From NCBI GenBank assembly GCA_020848855.1, contig JADLHH010000103.1:1-11598 (forward strand): 11,598 nucleotides of DNA. The letters run 5' to 3'. Both the position numbers and the translations under genes were made by a program. How positions within the stretch are numbered: position 1 is the stretch's first letter; every line of letters begins with the position of its first letter. Shown piece by piece: positions 1-6,754 of the stretch. The notes under the pieces were generated by a model that saw only the letters and a program-made list of their open reading frames with translations, was not told where the DNA came from and did no database searches. The stretch is from Anaerolineae bacterium. Its GTDB lineage: Bacteria; Chloroflexota; Anaerolineae; Aggregatilineales; Phototrophicaceae.

Positions 1-46
1 AGGCTTCGTAAGCCGGGATTTCGCGGGCGATCTGTTCCAGATTCAT
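1..46 (-). CDS. Start of an unidentified gene, cut by the left edge
   Basis: An ATG at 46 opens a frame reading MNLEQIAREIPAYEA before the window ends. An AGGAG lies 13 bases upstream (minus strand), a longer gap than usual, and the gene begins 33 bases after the stop of the D-aminoacylase gene, so it is probably the next cistron of the same operon. Fifteen residues are too few to assign a family. The wording vaguely resembles the N-terminus of some bacterial zinc carboxypeptidases (M14), which would suit the peptide-degrading context, but that is a guess from memory and not a call. Confidence 0.5.
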   Translation of the reverse strand, partial: MNLEQIAREIPAYEA

Positions 47-79
47 GAGCGCTTCGGTACTCCTGCCCGATGCCGGGCG

Positions 80-1804
80 TCAGTTCATGGACTGCCGGCG
101 CAGGACGCGACCGGGCTGCGCGCCGGTATGCTGTTTATTCTGATAGACGATGCTGCCGTTGACCAGTACGTGGCGGATGCCTTCGGGCGGGCGCGCGGGC
201 TGAAGGGAGTCGCCGGTCATGTGGATGGTGTCGAAGTCGAACACCAGCAGGTCGGCATACGCGCCGGGGCGCAGGACGCCCCGCCCCTTCAGCCCGAAGG
301 TCTTCGCCGGGAGACTGGTGGCGCGGTAGATTGCCTGCTCCAGTGAGAGCGCGTGATGCTGCCGGACGTAGGTTTCGATGAAGCTGGGATACATGCCGTA
401 GGCAATCGCCGGAGCCTTGTAGTCTTGCGGGTCGGGGTCGGGCGAATAGGCGAAGGTATCGGTGCAGGGGATACATTCCGGGTGTTCCAGAAATGCCAGC
501 AAGCCGGGGAGCGTGCGCTTCTTATCCCTGACCTGCGACCACACGGCGTCCGGGTCGGCGAGGATGAGGTCGGACAGGATATCGACCGGATGCCCACCGA
601 GCGCTTTGACGACATCGCCCAGCATCTGCCCCTGAAAGCGGGCGTCGCGGTGGGTGACGATCTGGAAGCAGTCCGCCCAGAACGGGTCGGCTTTGGGGTG
701 GATCATGCCCATCTTCATCTTGCCGGTGTCGTAGGTGCGGCGAAGCTGCTGACGGAATTCGTCGGTCGCCAGCTTTTCGAGCAGCCCGGCTTTGCCGAAT
801 TGATCATGGGCATTCTGGAAGGCAGTCGCCAGCGGCGCGGGCGTGGCGATGCTCGCCGGGGCGAAGATGGTGTCGAACGTGACCTTCACGCCTTCGGCGC
901 GCGGCTTGTCGACAAATTCGGAGAGCGTGGCTTTCGCCACCGCCTCCGCCAGAAAGTCCGGGTGCGGCTGCGGGATGGCATAGGCGTAAGCCAGATGCGA
1001 GATATGCACCGGCAGCCCGGCACGCCGCCCGACTTCGACCGCTTCGGCATAGCCCCGGTAGCGCCCGATCCACACGTCCTCGACGGGTCCGTGAAACAGC
1101 CCGTAGCCGAATTCTTCGGGGGTATCGGCGGGCCACTGGGTCTGGTTATGGCGGACGTGTGTCGCATACATGCCGCCGGAGCGCCCGGCGACCGCCGCCA
1201 GCGGCGCGATCTCGTCGAGATCGGCGTATTCGCCGAAGCTGGAATCCAGCCCGGTGGTGAAGCCGAGCGCGCCGGCGTCCATCGCTTCCTGAACGTGCTG
1301 CTGCATCCGGCGGATTTCGTCGGCGGTGGCTTTGCGCTTGAAGTCCTCGCCCATGACCGAACTGCGGATCGGGTTATGCCCGACGAAAACCGCCATGTTG
1401 ACCGACGGGCGGGTCTGGTCAACGGCGTTCAGGTAGTCGGCGAAGGTCTGCCAGTAGACATCCTGACTGAAGTAGCGGGTGACGTGCCGGCGGGTGAAAT
1501 CGTTCTGAACGGGCGCGAGCGACGAGCCACAGTTGCCGCCGACGAAGGTGGTGATGCCCTGCATCAGCTTGCTGTGCGCCAGCGGGTATTTCAGGATGCT
1601 GATATCGGCGTGGGAATGAGGGTCGATGAAGCCGGGGCAGGCGATCAGCCCGCCGCCGTCGATGACGGTTTCGGCGCTGCCGGAAATATCGCCCAGCGCC
1701 GCAACCTGATCCCCCCTGATGGCGACGCTGCCGCGATAGGCGGGCTTGCCCGTCCCATCGATGATGGTCGTATCCCTGATCAACACGTCAAATTGTGACG
1801 ACAT
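80..1804 (-). CDS. D-aminoacylase / N-acyl-D-amino-acid deacylase (amidohydrolase superfamily)
   Basis: 574-residue cytoplasmic metal-dependent hydrolase predicted to release D-amino acids from N-acyl-D-amino acids. The N-terminal beta-sandwich strand (DVLIRDTTIIDGTG, 6-19) leads into the metal motif DPHSHAD (61-67) with H63 and H65. C92 in GGNCGSS corresponds to the bridging cysteine that marks D-aminoacylases. H216 (ATHVRH) and H270 (HISH) are the expected remaining ligands, and D449 (PCTDTFAY) the expected catalytic aspartate. The C-terminus has the usual GVLRPGAYADLLVFD sandwich return (509-523). All key residues appear intact and the length is normal for the larger members. The ATG at 1804 has GGAGG four bases upstream. 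It follows the S9 peptidase gene by 21 bases, so the two are probably co-transcribed. Substrate preference (D-Glu, D-Asp, neutral) cannot be read from the sequence; some relatives act as dihydroorotase-like or other amidohydrolases. Confidence 0.9.
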   Translation of the reverse strand: MSSQFDVLIRDTTIIDGTGKPAYRGSVAIRGDQVAALGDISGSAETVIDGGGLIACPGFIDPHSHADISILKYPLAHSKLMQGITTFVGGNCGSSLAPVQNDFTRRHVTRYFSQDVYWQTFADYLNAVDQTRPSVNMAVFVGHNPIRSSVMGEDFKRKATADEIRRMQQHVQEAMDAGALGFTTGLDSSFGEYADLDEIAPLAAVAGRSGGMYATHVRHNQTQWPADTPEEFGYGLFHGPVEDVWIGRYRGYAEAVEVGRRAGLPVHISHLAYAYAIPQPHPDFLAEAVAKATLSEFVDKPRAEGVKVTFDTIFAPASIATPAPLATAFQNAHDQFGKAGLLEKLATDEFRQQLRRTYDTGKMKMGMIHPKADPFWADCFQIVTHRDARFQGQMLGDVVKALGGHPVDILSDLILADPDAVWSQVRDKKRTLPGLLAFLEHPECIPCTDTFAYSPDPDPQDYKAPAIAYGMYPSFIETYVRQHHALSLEQAIYRATSLPAKTFGLKGRGVLRPGAYADLLVFDFDTIHMTGDSLQPARPPEGIRHVLVNGSIVYQNKQHTGAQPGRVLRRQSMN

Positions 1805-1825
1805 GATTCCTCCCGGAGCGCGCGG

Positions 1826-3796
1826 TCAGACGCCCAGCATGTAGCGGTTCATCCAGTCGAGCAGACCTTCGTTCTGGGCGCGGCGCATCTCCAGCGAGCC
1901 GCTGCCGCCGCTGCTGTGCGAGCCGCCCGGTATGCGCAGCATTTCGACAATACAGCCGTGCGAGCGCAGGACGGTGTAGAACTGCTCGGACTGTTCAGGC
2001 GGGCAGCGCAGGTCGGCTTCGCCCTGAATGAGCAGAGTCGGCGTGGTGCAGTGATGGGCGTAGACGACCGGAGAAGCGCGCCAGTAAGCATCCGGCACTT
2101 CGTGCCAGTGACCGCCGAGGCTTTCGAGATGCGAGAGCGCCATATCGCTGACGCCGTACCAGCTTATGCGGCTGGTGAGCGGGTTTTCGGGAACCGCCGC
2201 CTTGAAACGCTGCGTGTGCCCGACGGCGTAGCACGACAGATAGCCGCCGTAGGACAAGCCGCAGATGCCGAGGCGATCCGGGTCGCTCAGCCCGCGCTCG
2301 ATGACGTAATCGACGCCCGCCATGTTGTCGGCGTACTCGAATTCGCACAGATGCCCGTCGATGGAGGTGCTGAAGGCGTCGCCGTAGCCGGTCGAGCCGC
2401 GATAGTTGACCAGCAGCACGGCGTAGCCCGCGCCGGCGAGCATCTGGAAATCGAACGAGAAGACGTTGCCCCAGCCGTGATGCGGTCCGCCGTGCATGTA
2501 CAGAATGGTCGGGTACGGCGCGTCGCCAGACGGCGGCTTGATCAGCCAGCCTTCGAGCGGCGTGCCGTCGGCGCTGGTGAAGCGGAGATGCTCGACCTGC
2601 GGCAGCGCGAAGGTGTCGAGCAGCGCCCGATTGAAGTCGGTGAGCTGGCGCTCGTTCGCGCCGTCGGTATCGATCAGGTACAGGTTGGACGGGTCGTTGA
2701 AGCGGCTGCTGGTGACGAGCAGGCGTCCGTCGTGGACGCCGGTGGGATAGCAGGCGCGCTCGCCGGTCATGATCGGCTCGTAAGCAATTTCGCCCGCCAG
2801 CGCGATGCGGTAGACCTGACATTCGCCGCCGTCCTGCACGTAGACGTAGGCGTAGTCGCCGCTCTCGTCCATCTGCAAAACGGCGCGGTCACGGGCGACA
2901 ATCGGCGCGTCGCCCTGAAGCGCTCCTTCGACGGCAGCGGATAAGCCGGTGGTGCGGCACTCTGGCATCCCGCCCCGGCTGTCCACCACCCACAGGTGAT
3001 TCTGCCCACCGAAGGGCGTGCCGGCGGGGCTGCCGACGAAGGCGATGCGCGCGCCGTCCGGCGTCCACACCGCCGAATAAGCGGCATAGCCCCAGTCGCG
3101 CACCACGTCGCGGACTTCGCCGTTCAGGTTGACGGCGCGCACCGCCGGGAAGAAGCGGTACTCGTCCGGGAAAAAGGTCGAGGTGAACAGGATTTCGCGG
3201 CTATCTGGCGACCAGACCGGCGCGGTGTAGCGGCAGTTGTGATTTTCGTCGTTGGTCAGGTTGCGCGGCTCGCCGCCCGCCGCGGGGACGATGAACACGT
3301 CATGGACGGCGTTGTGCAGGTAACCCATGCCGTCGAGCCGATAGATCGTCCGGGTGACGCGGTAGGGCTTGGTGGGGTAGACCGGCTCGTTGTTCGCCCG
3401 CGCCGAAAAGGTGATGTATCTGCCATCCGGCGACCAGGCGGGACCCAGCCCGACGCCCTGCGGGAGATTCGTAAGCTGGCGCACGTCGCCGCCGTCCGCC
3501 GTCATCGTATAAAGCTGGCGTGTGCCGCTGCGCGACGAGACGAAGACGATCCGCTGCCCGTCGGGCGACCAGTAGGGATGGCTGTCCCTGGACATGGGGG
3601 CGGAAAGCGCGCGCGTTTCGCCGGTCTCGGTCGAGAGCAGATACAGCCTCAGGTATTCCTCGTCGCGCGACTGATCGACGTTCGAGATGCAGTAGACGAC
3701 CCATTTGCCGTCGGGGGACAGGCGCGCATCCTGTAAAAAGCGGAAACGGAACAGGTCTTCGGGCTGGATCGTGGGAGCGCCGCTGGGGTTGGTCAT
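1826..3796 (-). CDS. S9 family peptidase (prolyl oligopeptidase / acylaminoacyl-peptidase type)
   Basis: 656-residue serine peptidase expected to cut short peptides or remove N-acylated residues. The N-terminal half is a TolB/PD40-type beta-propeller, with repeated SPDG blades (LSPDGKWVVY, WSPDGQRIVF, WSPDGRYITF, WSPDSREILF, WTPDGARIAF). The C-terminal alpha/beta-hydrolase domain carries the oxyanion motif MHGGPHHGW (near 435), nucleophile S515 in GLSYGGY, D595 in GEADLRCP and H627 in GGSHSS; the triad looks complete. There is no signal peptide, so it is probably cytoplasmic. The frame stays open to an ATG at 3901, but I chose the second of two adjacent ATGs (3796) because AGAGG lies five bases before it; the extra 35 residues are arginine-rich and unlike the family. 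It lies 138 bases after the binding-protein gene and 21 bases before the D-aminoacylase gene. It differs in subtype from the two tandem S9 peptidases at the right end. Confidence 0.92.
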   Translation of the reverse strand: MTNPSGAPTIQPEDLFRFRFLQDARLSPDGKWVVYCISNVDQSRDEEYLRLYLLSTETGETRALSAPMSRDSHPYWSPDGQRIVFVSSRSGTRQLYTMTADGGDVRQLTNLPQGVGLGPAWSPDGRYITFSARANNEPVYPTKPYRVTRTIYRLDGMGYLHNAVHDVFIVPAAGGEPRNLTNDENHNCRYTAPVWSPDSREILFTSTFFPDEYRFFPAVRAVNLNGEVRDVVRDWGYAAYSAVWTPDGARIAFVGSPAGTPFGGQNHLWVVDSRGGMPECRTTGLSAAVEGALQGDAPIVARDRAVLQMDESGDYAYVYVQDGGECQVYRIALAGEIAYEPIMTGERACYPTGVHDGRLLVTSSRFNDPSNLYLIDTDGANERQLTDFNRALLDTFALPQVEHLRFTSADGTPLEGWLIKPPSGDAPYPTILYMHGGPHHGWGNVFSFDFQMLAGAGYAVLLVNYRGSTGYGDAFSTSIDGHLCEFEYADNMAGVDYVIERGLSDPDRLGICGLSYGGYLSCYAVGHTQRFKAAVPENPLTSRISWYGVSDMALSHLESLGGHWHEVPDAYWRASPVVYAHHCTTPTLLIQGEADLRCPPEQSEQFYTVLRSHGCIVEMLRIPGGSHSSGGSGSLEMRRAQNEGLLDWMNRYMLGV

Positions 3797-3801
3797 CATG
3801 T

Positions 3802-3806
3802 CCTCT
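3802..3806 (-). promoter_or_regulatory. Ribosome binding site deciding the S9 peptidase start
   Basis: AGAGG on the minus strand lies five bases before the ATG at 3796 and two bases before the ATG at 3799. The spacing favours 3796 and argues against the longer frame opening at 3901. Confidence 0.6.
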
Positions 3807-3880
3807 GGCTTACCGGGTCCGGTCTGCGAAAGGCGCAGCCCGCGCCGCCGCCTCCGCCGTGTGCAGTTCATGAGCGGAGT

Positions 3881-3916
3881 CGGTGTGAAGGCGGAAATCA
3901 TCCCGCCCCCACACCG
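3881..3916 (-). promoter_or_regulatory. Intercistronic hairpin after the binding-protein gene
   Basis: Nineteen bases after the TAA of the binding-protein gene, arms 3881-3894 and 3903-3916 can form a 14-pair stem as minus-strand RNA (12 Watson-Crick pairs plus two adjacent G-U pairs) around an 8-base loop. No run of U follows, so it does not look like an ordinary intrinsic terminator. Stable hairpins behind binding-protein genes are known to protect the upstream message and reduce read-through, which would leave more binding protein than downstream peptidase. That role is inferred here. Confidence 0.5.
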
Positions 3917-3934
3917 GCTTGCACCACGACGCGG

Positions 3935-5542
3935 TTATGTATCCAGCCAGACGTTGTTGTTCGCAGTGCACACGTTATCGAAGTGGTAGACGCTGCCGTA
4001 GTCCTTGACGTAGCTTTGAGCCGCCATCAGCGCGCCGATGGGGGGCGTGGCATTGATGACCCACAGGTCGGTTCCGAAGATTTTGGTCTCTGCCTGCTGG
4101 AGGATGGCATCCTGCGCGGCGCGGTCGACGGTGGAGTTAGCTTCGGAAATCCAACCGAACACGTCGGCGTCATCGAAGCCCATCACGGCTGCCAGACCGC
4201 CGGTGAGCGACCAGCACTGCTGCAAGCCGCCGGGACCACCGCAGCCCGCCCACATCAGCAGACGACGCTCGGTCGCCTGGCTGCCGGGCGCACCGCTGAT
4301 GTACATCTCCGACCACGTACCGAATTCGACCAGCTCGGGCACGACCGGGACGCCGACCGCCTGCAACTGGGTGATGACGATTTCGAGAACCTTATCCAGC
4401 CCGGCGATATTGAAGGTATTGATGAGGATGTCTTCCATGCGCACGCCGTCTTTGTCGAGCACGCCGTCGCCGTCGGAGTCCGTCCAGCCGGCTGCCGCGA
4501 ACGAACTCGCCGCCAGTTCGGGATCATAGGTCTGCGATTCGCACAGCCCTTCGACGTAGCCCGGAACACCCGACGAGAGCGTGCCGCAGGTGCCGGCTTC
4601 GGTGATCGCCGCGCCGTATACAGCCGCGCCGATGCGGTCACTGTCAATGGCATGGGCGATACCGGCGCGGAAATTCACATCCTGGAAGTCGGGAACGCCC
4701 GCCGGGAACCAGACCATGCGAGAGGTCTTCGAAGGACGCTGATAGGTGGTGTAGCGGTCATCCGAGGCGATACGCTCGAGGTCTGAAGCGGGCACGGTGG
4801 AGACGAAATCGACATCGCCGGCTTCCAGTGCAATCAGGGCAACGCTGGTGTCGGGGATAATTTTGTATTCGATGCCTTCGAGGTTGCAGGGAATGTAGAA
4901 GTCTTCGTTGGCGCTCAGGGTGAGGTGATCGTCCGGCACGTATTCGACGAATTCAAAGGGACCCGCGCCGATGGGGTGCATCCCGAAGTCCGCGCCGTAG
5001 AAATCGACAGCTTCGTGCGGGATGATCGCCAGATTCGACAGACCGCGCACCTGGTCGAACCAACCGCCGGTCGGCTTCGTCAGGTTGAACTGCACGGTGT
5101 AGGGGTCGACCGCTTCAATCGAGTCGAACACGTCGGTGACATCCGACGTAATGGTGCTGCCTTCGATGGTGATCCAGCGGTTCATGCTGTAGACGACATC
5201 GTCCGCCGTCACTTCGCGGTTCGCGCCTTCCGGGAAGACATCGTTGCCGTCCTGGAACATGACGCCGTGACGCAGGTGGAAAACCAGCGTCGTGTCGTTG
5301 GTCCATTCCCAGGTTTCAGCGATGTCCGGGATGGGGTTGCTAAAATCCTGCATCCGAAACAGATAGCCGTGAATATTGGACATCGCCTGGTACGAGGGAC
5401 CATCGCTGGAGAGCGCCTGATCGAACTGGATCAGCGCACCCGTAGCCGGGCGAAAGATGCCGCCAGTCTTCTGGGCGACGACAAGGCTCGTCCCCAGAAT
5501 GAATGTCAGCAACGACAGGGAGATTACGAACCAGCGTTTCAT
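3935..5542 (-). CDS. Peptide ABC transporter substrate-binding protein (SBP family 5)
   Basis: 535-residue extracytoplasmic binding protein that would capture oligopeptides for the permease pair encoded just upstream. Residues 1-23 form a classical Sec signal (MKRW, hydrophobic core, then VVA before Q24) and lack a lipobox cysteine, so cleavage by signal peptidase I is expected. The family-5 hallmark VTADDVVYSMNR lies at 111-122, followed by AGPFEFVEYVPDDHLTL and ALEAGDVDFV. The loop DSDGDGVLDKDG (355-366) is common in this family. The mature part holds six cysteines (219, 319, 334, 434, 443, 525), suggesting disulfides. The ATG at 5542 has GAGGAG about six bases upstream; the frame is open to 5698, but that extension crosses the predicted promoter leader and would bury the signal peptide. 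The gene has its own promoter. The ligand cannot be told from the sequence; dipeptides, oligopeptides or other family-5 ligands remain possible. Confidence 0.92.
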   Translation of the reverse strand: MKRWFVISLSLLTFILGTSLVVAQKTGGIFRPATGALIQFDQALSSDGPSYQAMSNIHGYLFRMQDFSNPIPDIAETWEWTNDTTLVFHLRHGVMFQDGNDVFPEGANREVTADDVVYSMNRWITIEGSTITSDVTDVFDSIEAVDPYTVQFNLTKPTGGWFDQVRGLSNLAIIPHEAVDFYGADFGMHPIGAGPFEFVEYVPDDHLTLSANEDFYIPCNLEGIEYKIIPDTSVALIALEAGDVDFVSTVPASDLERIASDDRYTTYQRPSKTSRMVWFPAGVPDFQDVNFRAGIAHAIDSDRIGAAVYGAAITEAGTCGTLSSGVPGYVEGLCESQTYDPELAASSFAAAGWTDSDGDGVLDKDGVRMEDILINTFNIAGLDKVLEIVITQLQAVGVPVVPELVEFGTWSEMYISGAPGSQATERRLLMWAGCGGPGGLQQCWSLTGGLAAVMGFDDADVFGWISEANSTVDRAAQDAILQQAETKIFGTDLWVINATPPIGALMAAQSYVKDYGSVYHFDNVCTANNNVWLDT

Positions 5543-5628
5543 GAAGTACTCCTCTTTTAAGCAACACTCCGGCGAGAGCAATGTCATCCTGATCGACGAC
5601 AGGGTTCCAGTGTCGAAATCAAGCCAGA

Positions 5629-5691
5629 CCCGGCGAAGGTGGCGCGTGAGCCGCCGGGCGCGGAGGGCGTTACCCGCCCCGCAGGCGGGGC
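5629..5691 (-). other. Structured leader of the binding-protein mRNA (two hairpins)
   Basis: Two inverted repeats lie between the predicted transcription start near 5727 and the start codon at 5542. The first pairs 5629-5635 with 5652-5658 (CCCGGCG/CGCCGGG, 16-base loop). The second pairs 5676-5681 with 5686-5691 (GCCCCG/CGGGGC, 4-base loop). The leader would be about 185 bases long. I do not recognise a known riboswitch. GC-rich chance pairing is possible. Confidence 0.35.
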
Positions 5692-5718
5692 ACAACATAT
5701 CGCATACATGTTAATTGT

Positions 5719-5729
5719 ATACAATGTAC
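5719..5729 (-). promoter_or_regulatory. Operator-like motif in front of the binding-protein gene
   Basis: ATACAATGTAC (plus strand) is identical to 5'-8581-8591 in front of the regulator gene. It is a near-perfect odd palindrome (RTACA-A-TGTAC) and overlaps a perfect 12-base palindrome ATTGTATACAAT at 5714-5725. The TGTA/TACA half-sites fit the general GntR operator pattern (yGTM...KACy). It starts four bases downstream of the predicted -10 box and so covers the expected transcription start, a position suited to repression. Binding by the neighbouring GntR/FCD protein is inferred. Confidence 0.6.
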
Positions 5730-5733
5730 CGAG

Positions 5734-5762
5734 ACAATAGCATAGTCTCCTGGAATTGTCAA
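5734..5762 (-). promoter_or_regulatory. Predicted sigma70-type promoter of the binding-protein operon
   Basis: The minus strand reads TTGACA (5762-5757), a 17-base spacer, then TATTGT (5739-5734), preceded by an extended -10 TG-C (5742-5740). The -35 is a perfect consensus match. It lies between the terminator of the permease genes and the binding-protein gene, and the operator-like motif follows after four bases. Confidence 0.6.
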
Positions 5763-5788
5763 GCAAGTCACGGGCGAGGGTGAATGGG

Positions 5789-5832
5789 AAAATCGAGGCG
5801 GCTGCCGGGAGACCCTTCAGCCAGCCGCCTCG
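5789..5832 (-). terminator. Probable intrinsic terminator of the regulator-permease transcript
   Basis: Eight bases after the TGA of the DppC-like gene, arms 5822-5832 and 5794-5804 (CGAGGCGGCTG and its complement) form a perfect 11-pair GC-rich stem with a 17-base loop. On the minus strand ATTTT follows directly. The T-tract is short, so termination may be partial. It separates the permease transcript from the binding-protein promoter. Confidence 0.65.
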
Positions 5833-5840
5833 TCCAGATA

Positions 5841-6734
5841 TCACCGGCGCACGCGGGGATCGAGCGCGTCGCGCAGGGCGTCACCGACGAAATTCAGCGC
5901 CAGCACGGTGATCATGATCATGACGCCGGGCGCAATCGACAGAATCGGACTGACGCGCAGGTATTCGCGGGCTTTGCTGAGCATCGCCCCCCATTCCGCC
6001 GTCGGCGGCTGCGCGCCCATCCCCAGAAAGCTCAGTCCGGCAGCCGCCAGAATCGCCTGGGCGACGCCAAAGGTCGCCTGGACGATGACGATGCCGAGCA
6101 CGTTGGGCAGGATGTGACGGGTGAGGATGTGGAAGTCGGACGCGCCGATGGCGCGCGCAGCGAGGACGAATTCGGTTTCGCGCAGGGAGAGCACCAGGCT
6201 GCGCACAAGACGCGCATAGCCGATCCAACTGACGAAGCCCAGCACGATCATCATATTGAACAGGCTGGGACCGACCACCGCGACCACCGCAATCGCCAGA
6301 ATGAGGAACGGAAAGGCGATGACGAAATCGACCGTGCGCATGACGAGGCTGTCGATGATCCCGCCGAAGTAGCCGCTGATCGCGCCGAGGGTGACGCCGA
6401 TTGTCCCGGCGATGCCGACGACGATGAAGCCGACGACCAGCGAGATGCGCGTCCCGTAGATCAGGCGGCTGAGCAGGTCGCGCCCCAGGTCGTCGGTGCC
6501 GAGCAGGTGTTCCGGCGTGTTCGGCGGCTGAAGCGGATAGAGCAAATCCAACTCGTTGGGATCGTGGGGCGCGATCCAGGGGGCGGTAACCGCCGTGAGC
6601 GCCAGCAGGACGAGGACGAGGACGCCCAGCATCGCGGCGCGGTTGTGACGAATCTGTCGCCAGATGTCCAGCCAGATCGACCGGGTGTTCGCCTTTTCAG
6701 TGTTTACCTTCTCCAAGACCAGGGTGCGCGCCAT
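5841..6734 (-). CDS. Peptide ABC transporter permease, DppC/OppC type
   Basis: 297-residue inner-membrane permease that would pair with the DppB-like protein to form the translocation channel of a peptide importer. The first transmembrane segment (about 35-53) follows a basic cytoplasmic N-terminus. The family signature HLLGTDDLGRDLLSRLIYG lies at 76-94. Further hydrophobic segments lie near 97-121, 135-155, 158-174, 212-236 and 264-284. The ATPase-contacting EAA loop is EFVLAARAIGASDFHILTRH (188-207). The C-terminal signatures LSFLGMGAQPPTAEWG and NFVGDALRDALDPR are intact. It starts 20 bases after the DppB stop, with AGAGG nine bases before the ATG, and a hairpin terminator follows. No ATP-binding subunit gene is adjacent, so the importer must use ATPases encoded elsewhere or outside the window. 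Confidence 0.93.
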   Translation of the reverse strand: MARTLVLEKVNTEKANTRSIWLDIWRQIRHNRAAMLGVLVLVLLALTAVTAPWIAPHDPNELDLLYPLQPPNTPEHLLGTDDLGRDLLSRLIYGTRISLVVGFIVVGIAGTIGVTLGAISGYFGGIIDSLVMRTVDFVIAFPFLILAIAVVAVVGPSLFNMMIVLGFVSWIGYARLVRSLVLSLRETEFVLAARAIGASDFHILTRHILPNVLGIVIVQATFGVAQAILAAAGLSFLGMGAQPPTAEWGAMLSKAREYLRVSPILSIAPGVMIMITVLALNFVGDALRDALDPRVRR

Positions 6735-6754
6735 AAGCCGATGCCTCTGCTGGG

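Noticed and set aside
353..1798. Long plus-strand open frame (481 codons) opposite the D-aminoacylase gene
   Set aside because: It is the antisense shadow of a GC-rich gene with full family motifs on the minus strand; its translation shows no recognisable motif and has no convincing ribosome site.
1916..2944. Plus-strand open frame of 342 codons opposite the S9 peptidase gene
   Set aside because: Low-complexity valine/alanine/arginine translation typical of an antisense shadow; the minus strand encodes an intact peptidase.
3797..3901. Longer start (ATG at 3901) for the S9 peptidase
   Set aside because: The added 35 residues are arginine-rich and unlike the family, overlap the hairpin at 3881-3916, and the ribosome site at 3802-3806 points to 3796.
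4443..4480. DSDGDGVLDKDG in the binding protein as a dockerin or calcium-binding module
   Set aside because: A single such loop is common in family-5 binding proteins and no second repeat follows.
5543..5698. N-terminal extension of the binding protein with a CPACGAG zinc-like motif
   Set aside because: It would hide the signal peptide, lies over GC-rich leader hairpins, and a strong ribosome site precedes the ATG at 5542.
5738..5762. TATGCT as the -10 box of the binding-protein promoter
   Set aside because: It lies only 12 bases from TTGACA; TATTGT at 17 bases with an extended TG fits better.
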